Part shown: in pieces, positions 44,369 to 56,897 of the stretch
How positions within the stretch are numbered: the first letter of the stretch is position 1
Layout: each line of letters begins with the position of its first letter
Assembly (NCBI RefSeq): GCF_027579695.1
Contig: NC_083583.1
Coordinates: 24,076,599-24,140,598 of the forward strand
Direction: 5' to 3'
DNA length: 64,000 bases
From: Neoarius graeffei
Lineage: Eukaryota > Chordata > Actinopteri > Siluriformes > Ariidae
Program-made: the position numbers and the translations under genes
Notes under the pieces: generated by a model
What the model was told of the DNA's origin: nothing
The model's database searches: none
What the model saw: only the letters and a program-made list of their open reading frames with translations

Positions 44369-46134
44369 CAGTGGCATGAAAAAGTATTAATCCCCCTTGG
44401 TGTTTGTCCTGTTTTGTCACATTACAAGCTGGAATTAAAATTGATTTTTGGGAGTTAGCACCATTTTATTGACAACATGCCTACCACTTTAAAGGTGCAA
44501 ATTGTTGTTTTTTATTGCGACACCAACAATAATTAAGATGAAAAAAAAACCCACCCCAGAAATCTGGATTGTGCATAGGTATTCACCCCCTTTTGTATGA
44601 AACCCCTAAATAAGAGCTGGTCCAACCAATTCACTTCATAAGTCACATAATTAGTTGACTAAGATCCACCTGTGTGCAAGCAATGTGTCACATGATCTGT
44701 CACATGATGTCTGTATAAATCAACCTGTACTGGAAGGACCCTGACTCTGTTACACTACTAAGCAAGCAACATGAGAACCAAGGAGCCTCCAAACAGGTCA
44801 GAGACAAAATTGTGGAGAAGTATAGATCAGGGTTGGGTTATAAAAAATATCCCACACTTTGAATATCCCAGGGAGCACCATTAAATCCATTATAGCAAAA
44901 TGGAAAGAATATGGCACCACTACAAACCTGACAAGAGAAGGCCGCCCACAAAACTCACAGACCGGGCAAGGAGGGCATTAATCAGAGATGCAACAAAAAC
45001 ACCAAAGATAACACTGAAGGAGCTGCAAAGATCCACAGTGGAGATGGGAGTATCTTTCCATTGGACCACTTTAAACCGTACACTCCACAGAGTGGGGCTT
45101 TATAGAAGAGTATACAGAAAAAAAGTCATTGCTTAAGAAAATGCATTTGTAGTTTGCCCAACAGCATGTGACAGACTCCCCAAACACATGGAAGAAGATT
45201 CTCTGGTCAAATGAGACTAAAATTGATCTTTTTGGCCATCATAGGAAACACCATGTGTGGTGTAAACCCAACATCCTGAGAACACCATTCCTACAGTGAA
45301 GCATGGCAGTGGCAGCATCATGCTGTGGGGATATTTTTCATCTGCAGGGACAGGAAAGTTGGTCAGGACTGAAGGAAAGATGGATGGCACTAAATACAGG
45401 GCAATTCTGGAGCAAAATCTGTTTGAGTCAGCCAGAGGTTTGAGACTGGGACAAAGGGTCATGGTCTAGCAGGACAATGACTCTAAACATACTGCTAAAG
45501 CTACAGTGGAGTGATTTAAAGGGAAACATTTAAATATCTTAGAATGGCCTAATCACAGCCCAGACCTCAATCCAATTGAGAATCTGTGGCATAACTTGAA
45601 GATTGCTGTACACCAACGCAACCCATCTAACTTGAAGGAGTTGGAACAGTTTTGCCTTGAGGAATGGGCAAAGATCCGAGTGGCTAGATGTGCCAAGTTA
45701 ATCGAGACATACAGTACCCCAAGAGACTTGCAGCTGTCATTGCAGCAAAAGGTGGCTCTACAAAGTATTGACTTTTTTTTTTTTTGGGGGGGGGGGGGGG
45801 GGGTGTGTGTGTGTGAATACGGTATCTATGCACACTCCAGATTTCTGTTTTTTTTTTCATCTTAATTATTGTTTGTGTCACAAGAAAACAGTTTTGCACC
45901 TTTACAGTGGTAGGCATGTTGTGTAAATCAAATGGTGCTAAGTGGTCTAGCAGGACAATGACTCTAAACATACTGCTAAAGCTACAGTGGAGTGGTTTAA
46001 AGGGAAACATTTAAATGTTTCCCTTTAAGGGTTAGCACTGCTAACCCTCCAAAAATACATTTTAATTCCAGCTTGTAATGTGACAAAACAGGCACACAAA
46101 CACAAAGGCGGAGGAATACTTTTGCAAGACACTG
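44369..46134 (+). mobile_element. Tc1-like transposon, full length, degenerate
   Basis: Flanked by TA (44367-44368, 46135-46136). The 'cagtggcatgaaaaagtatt' end pairs with 'cagtgtcttgcaaaagtatt' inverted, and 'ttacaagctggaattaaaat' is inverted further in. The transposase is split by many stops: 'KLTDRARRALIRDATK' (44900-45136), the DDE middle ('QDNDSKHTAK' near 45470) and 'HSPDLNPIENLWHNLK' (about 45554-45600). A run of T, then G, then TG (45775-45815) and a duplicated 76-bp piece distort the 3' part. Confidence 0.9.
44771..45770 (+). pseudogene. Tc1 transposase pseudogene
   Basis: All three catalytic regions are recognisable, including 'NPIENLW' with its Glu, but at least six in-frame stops and frame changes are present. 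Same superfamily as the copy at 3.6 kb but a different family by its ends. Confidence 0.85.
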
Positions 46135-46139
46135 TAAAT

Positions 46140-47233
46140 TTGCAGTGACTTACAGAAGTGTTTTATAGCCTCCATTAAAAACAAATCCTCACTCTAGTAT
46201 AAATAGGTCAGGGTTTAAGAATAGCATTAAATTAAAACCCTGTTACAGAAGGGTTCAGAGTCAGACATCAACTACAAAAGCAGTACCAACAGTACTGTAT
46301 AAATTATATAAATGAAATATGAACCCTGAAACAAATAACATTGAAATGTACAGTCTAGAAAGTTGAATATTGTGAAATATTGTCTTGTAGGCAAAACTGA
46401 AATTCACACAGTTGAATATCATCAAACAGTCAAAAGACATTTTCTGTCCAGTCTTTGTTTCTTTAGACACAAGGCATGTTGTTGCATACAGGTCAGGGAA
46501 GATCATAGCTAGTGGTTTACCAGTGTGTCGAGTAAACTACATGCCTTTTATTCTTATTCTCACCCTAAAGTTATTTTCAATGTAAACCAAAAATATTAAG
46601 TGCTAAGATTTGATCTGACTCATTATTAATACAGTATATAGCGTTAATTAGCTATTGATCAGCATAATAAAATGTAGACTGGTGAAGGCTGCCATGTTAA
46701 GAAGTCCTCCATGAAGCTTTGACATCTACGATCATTACAGTGATTTAGCTTAAACATAAAGGTGAAATAGGTTTGATGGCAAACAGGCTAGATTGACATT
46801 TTGCACCAGTACATGCATGGTATGATTACTGAAAGTTTGTGCTTTGGATAGAATCTTCTAGCTCATAATATATCTCTATTGAGCACACGGTTTCTATTTT
46901 CCTCTTATGAGTCTGTTTTTATAAACCGCGATCCTATTTTCTCTTGAATTGTCGTTTACTATAGTGAGAGCATGTCAAGGTTCAGCTGAGGGCCCAGTTC
47001 TGAAATACTGTACTCGTCTTCATGAAGGAAGGTGGTTTTGTAACCACTAGAGGTCTCACTTCCACATGGTTTTTCTCACTCTTGTGGAAATTTAGGAGCT
47101 GGAAACATTCACGATGCTTACATACACAAAATATTCTGTTTTTTAAAAACCCTTATTCTGAAAAAGACCATATTCATACTAAGTTGTTTACACGGCTAAT
47201 GGAAATTACACTAATATTCCAGGTTACATACAG
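46140..47233. other. No recognisable gene or repeat
   Basis: I searched the minus strand for the missing sv2 N-terminal exons here and found no matching reading. Confidence 0.35.
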
Positions 47234-47783
47234 TTATGCCGAAGAAGGGCGTGCAAACAGGTTGGAATGGATAGAGGAGAGGAGGATGTCAGGAGTGATT
47301 TGTGACAGAAGGTTGCCAGCAAGAGTGTAAGGGAAAGTGCACAAGGCAGTAATAAGAGCAGCGATGTTGTATGGTTTGGAGACAGTGGCACTGATAAAAA
47401 TACAGGAGGCTGAACTGGAGCTAGTGGAGTTAAAGATGTTGAGATTTTCATTGGGAGTGAGAAAGTTGGACAGGATGAGAAATGAGTATATTAGAGGGAC
47501 AGGACATGTAGGACGGCTTGGAGATAAAGTGAGAGAGGTGAGATTGAGACGGTTTGGACACATACAGAGGAGAGATCCAGGGTATAGTGGGAAACGAATG
47601 TTGGAGATGGAGTTACCAGGTAGAAAGAAAAGAGGAAGACCTATGGAAGAAGAGATTTATGAATGTGGTGAAGGAGGACATGAGGATGGTTGGTGTGACA
47701 GAAGATGATATGGTGGACAGAAGGAGATGGAGGGACATTATCCGCTGTGGTGACCCCTAATGGGAACAGCTGGAAGAAGAAGG
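47234..47783 (+). pseudogene. LINE ORF2 C-terminal fragment
   Basis: Frames contain 'AVIRAAMLYGLETVAL', 'LRRFGHIQRRD' and 'GRKKRGRPMEEE', ending with the 'tggtgacccctaatgggaacagctg' LINE 3' end. It is a second, different LINE lineage from that at 38.4 kb. The RT core is absent (5' truncated). Confidence 0.78.
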
Positions 47784-48082
47784 TGTCCTCCGATTGTCTA
47801 GGTGGTTTACAGAGCTGACTGTAAACAGGCAAGAAGCTGTGTGCCACAAACTGCCATAAAAACCCGCTGTATACATGTCCAAAAAAATGCTCCTAAAACC
47901 TGAATAAATTCAGCATATCCACACATCTTAATCGGAAAATGCTAAATTTCCACATTCTGAATATTCAAACAAAATATCTTGTTTACATGACCCATATCAA
48001 ATTCTGAATATTGTCATATTCGGAATAATAGTCGAATATTAGTGTGCATGTGACCCTACTGAGTATTTCACAATAGACATAA

Positions 48083-48275
48083 GCCATGGCCTAATGGTTA
48101 GAGTAGGAGCTTTGGGAACAGAAGGTTGCTGGTTTGATTCCCTGGACCAGTAGGAATGGCTGATGTGCCCTTGAGCAAGGCACCTAACCTCCAACTGCTC
48201 CCCAGGCTGCTCTGAGTATGTTGTACGTCGCTCTGGATAAGAGCGTCTGCTAAATGCCTATAATGTAATGTAGAC
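48083..48275 (+). mobile_element. tRNA-derived SINE-B, full length
   Basis: 'gccatggcctaatggttagag' head, box B 'ggtttgattcc', 'gctctggataagagcgtctgc' end and 'gtaatgtaatgta' tail. Confidence 0.87.
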
Positions 48276-48333
48276 ATTATTGTGCATTATATTTGCACTA
48301 TATGCAAATTTAAACATCCAAATATTAAATATA

Positions 48334-49426
48334 AGGGGCGGCACTTGTAGTAATGTAGTGGTTAGCACTGTCGTCTCACAGCAAGAAGGTCCTGGGTTCA
48401 AGCCCAGTGGCCGGCAAGGGCCCTTCTGTATGGAGTTTGCATGTTCTCCCTGTGTCTGCATGGGTTTCCTCTGGGTGCTCCAGTTTCCCCCACAGTCCAA
48501 AGACATGCAGGTTAGGTTAATTGGTGGCTCTAAATTGACCGTAGGTGTGAATGTGAGTGTGAATGGTTGTTTGTCTATGGTGGGGTTTACATTAGACCGT
48601 ATCAGCGGATCATCAGATTAACGTTTTTAAAACGATTAGCGTGCACACAGCAACACTAATACACGATTCGCGTGCACACAGCAACACCAATACACGGATA
48701 CGCTCGGCTCCGCAGGCATCCTGCGCTCCAAATCACTCCGCCCTGAACAGCGAGTGCCCTCTGGAGGGTGCGCACTCCGGCCCTGCGCAGCTCACAGAGC
48801 GCGCGAGTATAGCGCACGAGCAGTGATTTGGGACTGAGCCGCTGTGTGTGTGTGATCCCAGTGCATATCACTTACCACTTGCAAGTGGAAGGATGGCAAG
48901 CCTAAAGACAATCATAACTACACAATGGGCAGTATTTGCATCAGTATTTGCAGTATTTTCATACTTTTATACTCTTTAATGAAAGGTGATACAAGGCGGA
49001 AGTCTGCGCCGTTTTTCAGCAGTCGCGTCACATGACCAACGCCAGCGAATCAGGAAGGTGGATGTCACAGTGACGTTGTCCAATGATGACGCCAGCTAGA
49101 GCTCAGCACAGCGTATCCGCGTATCTTCGTATTCTCAATGTTTACACAGCACCGGACCAGACACGATCTAGATTGAATACGTGGACCCTGGCGGATTCCC
49201 GTTTCCCGGCGTTTCCAGGCGTTTTAATGTAAACGGACAGTGCATCCGCGAAGAAAACGAGACAGATACGGTCTAATGTAAACTTGGCCTAAGTGTCAGC
49301 CCTGTGATGACCTGGCGACTTGTCCAGGGTGTACCCCGCCTCTCGCCTGTAGTCAGCTGGGATAGGCTCCAGCTTGCCTGCGACCCTGTAGAACAGGATA
49401 AGCGGCTACAGATAATGGATAGATGG
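48334..49426 (+). mobile_element. tRNA-derived SINE split by a MITE
   Basis: SINE parts at 48334-48577 and 49291-49426 are flanked by perfect 12-bp duplications ATATTAAATATA (48322-48333, 49427-49438). Confidence 0.93.
48578..49291. mobile_element. MITE with 'gtttacattagaccgtatc' inverted ends
   Basis: The word 'gtttacattagaccgtat' occurs at the left end and inverted at the right end. The middle is GC-rich. It interrupts the SINE at 'gtttgtcta|tgtgtcagcc'. No coding content is seen. Confidence 0.85.
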
Positions 49427-49438
49427 ATATTAAATATA

Positions 49439-50385
49439 CAAAATTTCTCCCAACTCCTAATATAGTCAGAGTGTGTTTGGAGTCTGAAGTTTGCTTCATT
49501 AGTAATACAAGGCTAATACTAATGAGTAAGAGATGCGAATAGCAAACTGAAAGCTGAAATGTACCATTTGCTCATAACTACTGTATACTATTACCCAAAT
49601 TTACCCTTTTAATGTACAAATCTACGCTTTACCTGATGTGTGGCATGCCACCAGAATATGTGCTTAGGAAAAAAGTGATCCTGATTTCAATATTGTTACA
49701 ATAACCGTTTTAGTTATATAATGTCCTTTTGTCCATTTTATAGAAAGCAGTCTGACACACAGTAAACAAGCCAGTGTGAGATACTGAGACCCAATTTGGG
49801 AGAATTATGGCATTACGTATACATGCAGTGATGTGACGCAAAACAGATGACTGACTGTTTTGGGTCAGCGGAGTAAATTTATTTTCTGTCTTAAAATTAT
49901 TTTCTTTGTCCTTTGTTCTAATGCTTGACAAAAGCATTGTATATTAAAATAGATTTGCGAATATAGTCTCTTACTCTTTCTCCTTCTCTCTATCTCTGTC
50001 TCCATTCATCTGGCCTCTGCACTCGTCATCACTCTGCTTTCACTGCAGTTGTGACACTCCCATTAACTTTTACTCTGAAGTGATCATAAAAAATCCCCTT
50101 GGTTCTTCACTCTTGTACCACTCCATCTGTCCATCACTGTAGCATTAGAGCACTCAGAAGTTCACAGTGTGGCTTCTCAAGGTGGTTTTATCTGTACTGT
50201 TTTATCAGGTCACTTTGCAGGAATGAACAGGGAATCTTTTTCAACAAAGTGTTCCAGAGATATTTTCTGCTATGATATGTAGCTACAGTAAATAAGACTA
50301 GATGGAGACTGTGACTAAAATCACAGTGATTTGCGCTAGCTCTTACAAACTGGGACGTCTGGTTACCGTACCCTATAGATCCGGA
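49439..50385. other. No recognisable gene or repeat
   Basis: Nothing supported. Confidence 0.35.
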
Positions 50386-51132
50386 ACAGTAAGCAGAGGT
50401 GGACGAAGTACCCAACCTCATTACTTAAGTCAAAGTACAGATCCCACTGGTCAAATGTTACTCCAATACAAGTGAAAGTTGTCCAGTCAAATTTTTACTT
50501 AAAGTACAGAAGTACTTGCTTTTAAAAATACTTAACTTAATACTTAATCATAATAATACTTAATCACAGACCCCCTGCTGGACCCTCTGCAGTTTGCCTA
50601 CCGGGCAAACAGGTCAGCGGATGATGCAATCAATATGGGACTGCACTACATCCTGCAACACCTTGACTCTGCAGGGACTGTTCATAGACTTCAGTTTGAC
50701 GTTCAACACCATCGTTCCAGACATCCTCCACACCAAGCTCACCCAGCTCACTGTGCCCTCCTCCACCTGTCAGTGGATTATAAACTTCCTGACTGACAGG
50801 AAGCAGCAGGTGAGGCTGGGGAGCATCACATTCAGCACCCGGACTATCAGCACTGGCGCCCCCCAGGGGCGTGTGCTCTCCCCACTGCTATTCTCCCTTT
50901 ACACCAACGACTGCACCTCAAGAGACCCATCTGTTAAACTCCTGAAATTTGCAGACGACACAATGGTCATCGGCCTCATCCGAGACGGTGACAAGTCTGC
51001 ATACAGACAGGAGGTTGAACGGCTGGTCTGTTGGTGTGGTTAGAACAATCTGGAGCTGAACACGCTCAAAACTGTGGAGATGATAGTGGACTTTAGGAGG
51101 AGCCCCCCCACCCTGCCGCCTATCACCATCAC

Positions 51133-52419
51133 CAGGCCCGCCGACAGGGGGGGACAAACGGGTATGTTGTCCCGGGCCCAGGAATGGGGAGGGCCCAGAA
51201 CTGGGCTCTCATGAAGTTGCGATTAAATTATTTTATTTCATTTCAAAATGTGTTGATTTGGGGGAGAAATGTGCTATATTTGCATTCAATAAATGATTTC
51301 TAGATCTTTTGCCTTTATTGTCTTTGAAAAAGGCGTCAAGAACTCCCTACCACCCCTAATGCAAAAATGGTTTGGTCTGACTCTTTGATTAAGGGGAAAA
51401 AAACGACATCGTTCGATCATAGCGCTTCGACAATCAGCGTGCGTGCCATTTGCCAACATGCACAAGTCAGGAGCACAGAAAAGAAAAGAAAAGAAAAGAA
51501 AAGAGAAAAAGAGAGGAAGAAACCAAGAGACTCAGGGGCTCACTGCATAAATATTTTTAAAAAGATTCAGATGATGCAGCAGGTACTAGCAAAGGCAGTG
51601 GGGCAGCTGAGCCAGGTAAGACACAGCCAACTTTTTCCAGCCCCGTAAAGTAACCCCAACCAAGGCACGCGCGGCACGCAATTCATGTTACAAACGAGGG
51701 GAGAGCAAGTCACACTGAACACCATATCAAATGCACAGGGCATTGAATCATTTCATAACCACAACGGCTTAATAACATTGTGTTTCATATATCTGATTGA
51801 AGCTAAGAATAATCACATTAGCCCGCAATCATATCCCGCCGTTTCTCGAGTGGTGTGTTCTTCTCTGTTTTTCACACTGGACAGTACGCACGCACAGTAT
51901 ACTATGTTCGCCCCCAGCCCTGCCCGAAATCCCCCGTCCATCGCTGCTCCTTCAAGAGCACCCCAATCGCGTGATTATAGTAGACTATCCACGAGTTTAG
52001 GAAGGCATTGCGGGGGCTGTCGCATGCAGGCTTGGGGCGTAACGGAATACATTTAATGGCGTTCGGTTAAAGGATACAAAATAACAGTAACCGCTTATTC
52101 CGTTACAGTACAGGGGGGAAAGATTCAGTGAAATTGGGGATTACTTCACAGGATCACAATGTGTGTGAGGTTGCTGGTTTTGGGCTTTTTTTTGTTAAAA
52201 TGTTAAAACTGTAAAAATGTTGAAATGCTAAAATGAAATGGTTGTTGACCGGTTGAATGGTTTTTGAATACCTGTCATTTAAGGGTTGGAGTGAGTAGAG
52301 ACTGGGATAAGAGAGGTGTGTGTGTGTGTGTGTGTGTGTGGGTTGGCCCGGGGGGGTTGTTGGGGGGGCCCATTCAGAGCATTTTGTCCCGGGCCCAGCC
52401 AAAGCTGTCAGCGGCCCTG
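51133..52419 (+). mobile_element. hAT-type transposon (ZMYM-like), non-autonomous
   Basis: Perfect 8-bp duplications ACCATCAC (51125-51132, 52420-52427) flank the ends CAGGCCCGCCGACAG and, inverted, CAGGGCCGCTGACAG. A lysine-rich start of a hAT protein is readable ('STEKKRKEKKRE', 51470-51520). The rest of the transposase is missing. A (TG)n run sits at 52317-52340. Confidence 0.9.
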
Positions 52420-52867
52420 ACCATCACCACTGTGACTGCTGTTGAAACCTTCAGGTTTCTGGGCTCCACAATCTCCTGGGACCTGAAGTGGGAGACCAAC
52501 ACAGTCACCATCATCAAAAAGGCCCAGCAGAGGTTGTACTTTCTGCGCCAGCTCAGGAAGCTCAACCTGTCTAAGGAGCTGCTTACACAATTCTACTCTG
52601 CCATCATTCAGTCTGTTCTCTGCTCTTCCATCACTGTTTGGTTTGGATCGGTCACCACGCAGGACAAGAACAGACTGCAACGGACAATAAGGTCTGCAGA
52701 GAAAATTATTGGTGTCAGCCTGCCCTCCATCCAAGACCTGTACCTGTCCAGAGTCAGGAAATGGGCAGGTAACATCTCTGCAGACCCATCACACCCTGGT
52801 CACAAATTGTTTAAACTTCTCCCCTCTGGGAGATGCTACAGATCACTGTACGCAAAAACAACCAGAT

Positions 52868-53499
52868 GTGGTGAGACGCACTGAGTTAAGTGCTTCTTGG
52901 CAATTGGGGCAGCCTCAACCAATGGCGTGCGTCGCCAGCCTATTTATGGTAGAGTGATTTTGAACTCTGGAGGCGTGATGACCCCCCCCCGCTGTTTCCT
53001 GTCACACCCCTTCCCGTTTACCTGTGGCCGGTAAGCACGCTTGTTTGGAACTCTCTGTTACTCTGGCTAACTTTCGTTTGTTTTAATTGTGACCGGCTCT
53101 GGTTGCTTTTCAGTGCATCCACTGTTTGGCTTTCCTCCGGTCTTGTCCAGCTGTGCATTTTGTGTGCAGTGATTTCCAAACGTTCTCTTGGCGTCTGTAT
53201 TAAGTGCAGATGACCCATGGAATTCTGTGAGCCTCGCTGGGACTAGGCGAGAAGTTTTGGATCGTGTGGTATGTGCCCCTTCCCTTGAATTCCTACTACT
53301 CTGAGTTTATTAAGCGTGGCGTTAATTGAATAGTTTGTGTGTTCTTTAGGTGTTGCCGGTTTTGGTCCGGGTTTGCTGCTGTTCTTGCCAGCGCGTTTCT
53401 ACCGAGTGCTGCTTTCTCTGATTGGTGCAGCTGCCTGCATGAGGAGGGCTGCGAAACCACCAACCACCACAGCACTTTAACACTAGTTTTAACCTTTTG

Positions 53500-53553
<54 letters not shown>

Positions 53554-54635
53554 CTGTTTGTGTGTCTGATCATCATTCACTTATAATCAGTGCGCGTGTA
53601 TGTGTGCTTGGAGTGTGGTGTGAGGGATATTTTCTTTTTTTTTGTAAAATTGGGTAATTGTTTATTTGCTTTAGTCCTGCTCAGGTTTCATCTGCTGGCA
53701 GGAGGCTCTTTTTCTATAGCTGTGGATAGCCAGTGGGCTATCTTATTGGGCCTGATTTATGTTAATGCCTTTTTATTTATTTTTTTATTTGTTTATTTGG
53801 TTTAATGCTCGCGAGAGCTTACTTTATGTGAATTTGTGTGTGGCTAGCAACCACGTCTGCCAACCTTTTCTGCCGTGGCAAGCAGCCTTTGGTTGCCAGC
53901 TGTATGCCAGTACTGGTGGGAGGCCACTGCAAGCTGTGGATCATCAGTGGTCCACGTAGTTCCCCTCCCTTAGTTTACATCGTGTGTAGTTGTGCATTTT
54001 AATTGGTTAATTTGTTGTGATCAAGTTGTGTTATTTCTTTGTTTGATTTTCTCTCTTCATACCTCTTTTCTGTTTATTTACTTTTCAGGTGCTGTGTGCC
54101 CAAGGCGGGGTGGCAGCTGATCCTTTAGGTGGTGGTGTTTTCCTATTGTCCATGTGTGTTTTCACGTGTGCCTGTGTGGAATTCTCCTTTTGCTGTGTTT
54201 TTGATTTATTTGATTTATTTTGATTTGGTTTGTAGTGAGTGTGACACGTGGGCTTGCATGGTGTGCCTCCTTGGATCCCTTCTCCATCTCCTGGTATCTT
54301 GCCCCCTGCTGGTAGGCCTCAGCCCTGTTAATATTGATTTTTCCCTTGCCCCACATGTCAGTCAAATCTTTGAATTGTGAGTGCGAATGAAAGTGATTGT
54401 TTGTGAAGTAAAGGAAGGAACTTTTATTTTTGTAAACATTGTAACAAAATAAAATAACCTTTTTGTATTTTCATAACTTTGGTCTCTGGTGTCTTTAGTC
54501 AAATGAACCTTGCGTGTCAACATAGTGAAGTGTTTTCTGGTTAATATTCCTGGGGTGAAAGTCCCCTGGTGGTGTAGTCAGTAATTGCTCTTCTGCTTAA
54601 GGTCCAATTTAGTCAACGCCCGCTTTTATGCCCAA
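52868..54635 (+). mobile_element. Unclassified 1.7-kb insertion inside the LINE
   Basis: The LINE reading stops at 'YAKTTR' (about 52866) and resumes at 'HTETRTVF' (about 54640). The DNA between is foreign: no coding domain, a C-run (52982-52991), a (TG)n block, and near its end 'aataaaataacc' (54446) as a poly(A)-type signal. It could be a large LTR, but I cannot find terminal repeats or a clean target duplication. Confidence 0.45.
53503..53551. repeat. (TG)n microsatellite
   Basis: About 24 TG units. Confidence 0.92.
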
Positions 54636-55668
54636 GGCCACACAGAAACAAGAACAGTTTTTTCCCCCTCAGGCTGTTTCTGTGATGAACAGCTAAAACC
54701 GGACTCAAATATCAGTAACATCAACTGTGAAATATCTGCACACTTGTACCGTCATTCTGTGCACACTGTATTTATATTTACTAAGTCATCCTTGCACTAT
54801 GCACCATTTTGCACCAAAAGATTCTACATATACATAGCTTTTTGTTTTGTTTTTTTGTCTACGCTTTTTTTTTAATCTGTTTGTACTAAGAGAGCTAAGT
54901 GAAACCGGAGTCAAATTCCTCGTGTGTATTCACATACCTGGCAATAAAAATGATTCTGATTCTTAAGTATTAAAAGTACATTTTCTGTCAATGCATTGTT
55001 GTATTATTGCCACAACACTTACAAAACCTAATGCCAGGACCAAAGACAGAAATGTGAATTCACAAAATGAACACATGCTGTGCCATCATGGTGGTTTAAT
55101 GTTAAGCTAGCTAGTCAGTGAAGTGAACTTGACATGCTAACAAACTCTTTTCAAACTTGAAATCATATTGGGTAGCTAATGCTACTAGAAAAAGATTTCT
55201 ACATTCTGTTTATTTGGCAAGATTTTGCTGAAACATTTCTGAAAGGACTTCAGATAAGTTAACATTAGTCATGTTAGCATAACACTGTTTTTACATGCTA
55301 ACTAACAGTGTCCAAGTTAACTAGCTACAGTATGTGTTGTCGTTAGCCATGGACAAGACTGTGGCAACTTGGTGAGCAAATCCATAGAAAGTCCTTTGAC
55401 TAACCAGACTGCATAGCTACGTTTGCAACATTATCGCTAGCTCTAAAAGCACAGACAACATCATTGCAAGCTTTCTCTTGGAATAAAACGTTTATATACC
55501 TCGATATGCTCCCACAGGTTGGATGGCGAGTTTTTATAGAGAGCGTGCACGTGACGTCACGAGGTCACGTGATATTTGTTTATCTGCCATCTTGGACGGC
55601 ATGGCCGCGCATAGAACTTAGACGAACCCGTTCTAATTATCAAGTGTGTGGGAGTAGATCTTTCGAGA

Positions 55669-55847
55669 ATGGTTATATCTTGTTCAGCATTTGGTTGTAC
55701 CAATAGACAGGGCCAAAAGGAGGGCCTGTCATTTTATAAATTCCCCGCAGACGAGGAGAGACGCGCAAAATGGGTGTCTGCTGTGTGAAGAGAAAACTGG
55801 TACCCCAGTTCTACCAGCCGAATTTGTAGTGAACACTTCATATCAGG
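55669..55847 (+). pseudogene. THAP zinc-finger fragment of X1
   Basis: The frame starts near an ATG at 55669 and reads 'MVISCSAFGCTNRQGQK', 'FYKFPADEERRAKWVSAV', a TGA stop, then 'NWYPSSTSRICSEHF'. This is the THAP order: C-x4-C, the conserved F..FP and KW, then C-x2-H-F. A donor-like 'cag^gtaggtg' follows at about 55848. One in-frame stop makes this copy non-functional. THAP domains occur in P-type and Kolobok transposases and in host genes derived from them. Confidence 0.78.
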
Positions 55848-56332
55848 TAGGTGTAATCTTCTAATTCAATACTCCTAGTACATCTATTAAGTTGATTTTC
55901 GGATTGAATGATAACTGCATACTTAGAAACTAGACAGAACAGTGGTTGTGACCGTCAGTCCGCTTGATCTCTAACGTTTAAAATGGCTATGCCTAGCCCT
56001 ACTACCCTGGCCTAGTCTATGACAATGTTTTATCTTTTTGGCTCATATATGCCTTTGAAAGGCCAATCCATAGTAGGGATGGCGAAAACTAAAAAAAATC
56101 TTGACCGACCACCGAGCCTCATTAGCCGGTTAAAGTCGGTTAACCTCTGAGTTTAAACAGGGATGCAAACAGCACGCCTTTTGGCGGATGCCGCCTTTTT
56201 CACGGCTGAATCGTGCAGATCCGATTTTTTTTAGGGGGGGCGTTGGAGTGTCTGAATAATTTCATCAGAGTAAATTCTGTATTAAAATTACTAAATAAGC
56301 AAATGCTGTTACAGTCCATGAAACATAGGAAG

Positions 56333-56427
56333 TATGAGAAGAAAACAGTAAATCAGAAAGCTGCGCACGTTTTCACGGAAGCTGCGCAAATGTGCGCAGC
56401 TTTCTGATTTACTGTTTTCTTCTCATA
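56333..56427. repeat. Perfect 36-bp inverted repeat, 23-bp loop
   Basis: 56333-56368 is the exact reverse complement of 56392-56427. It lies between the two gene pieces of X1. Confidence 0.95.
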
Positions 56428-56513
56428 TCTGGAACTGAGTTTAGATTTCGAACATTCTTACGATAAAACGTCCTGCATATTCTCTTTAAGATAAACGTCT
56501 TAATGCCACTTAC

Positions 56514-56897
56514 CCGTGAGGTTATCAAGTAGACATTCTTCTTTGGAACCTTCCAGAGGTATAGTTGGGATACCCATCCCACAACAAAATATTTATAAGC
56601 TTCCAGGCTCTTGTAAGCTTTGAGGGCTTTGCCAGTGTAACACGATTCACGATTAACAAGAAAATTGTAAATGTCGTGGTAGGCCAGATCGGGCAAATCG
56701 CCGGCACCACAGCTCCGAATTTCCCTGAACAAGGATTGCGGCAAGTTGTACAGATCTGCAATCCCCAACCTGGAACACTTTTCCACGTAACACTGCCTCA
56801 CGTCACCTTCAAGATGCTGAACAAACTTAGACAAGTTATCGCGTGATGTAGATGGGGTATTTTCCGAATTTTCTTGGGGATTACTCCCTGGATCCAT
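56514..56897 (-). pseudogene. X1 first exon, SWIM/YqaJ-protein-like N terminus
   Basis: 128 codons from ATG at 56895-56897 to a consensus donor (CGG^gtaagt). It contains 'DLPDLAYHDIYNFLV', 'ALKAYKSLEAYKYFVVGWV' and 'VYLITSR'. The 'KAYKSL(D/E)AY.(F/Y)F' core is, from memory, the N-terminal signature of fish and invertebrate proteins that continue into a SWIM zinc finger and a YqaJ-type exonuclease domain. Neither of those later domains is present here. It is open throughout, so it was intact until recently, but has no visible acceptor partner. Confidence 0.6.

Larger units (their letters stand above)
50565..54962 (+). mobile_element. CR1/L2/Rex1-type LINE, 5' truncated, with two insertions
   Basis: The RT region reads 'LQFAYRANRSADDAIN' and 'APQGRVLSPLLFSLY', then 'KFADDTMVIGL' (the F/YADD motif). 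After a hAT insertion it continues in frame with 'AVETFRFLGSTISWDL', 'KKAQQRLYFLRQLRKL' and 'HPGHKLFKLLPSGRCYRS'. A second insertion follows, then the 'GCFCDEQLKPD'-like end and the 3' tail 'cctggcaataaaaatgattctgattct', typical of Rex1/L2 elements. Frameshifts near 50690 and a stop near 51043 show it is dead. Confidence 0.85.
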
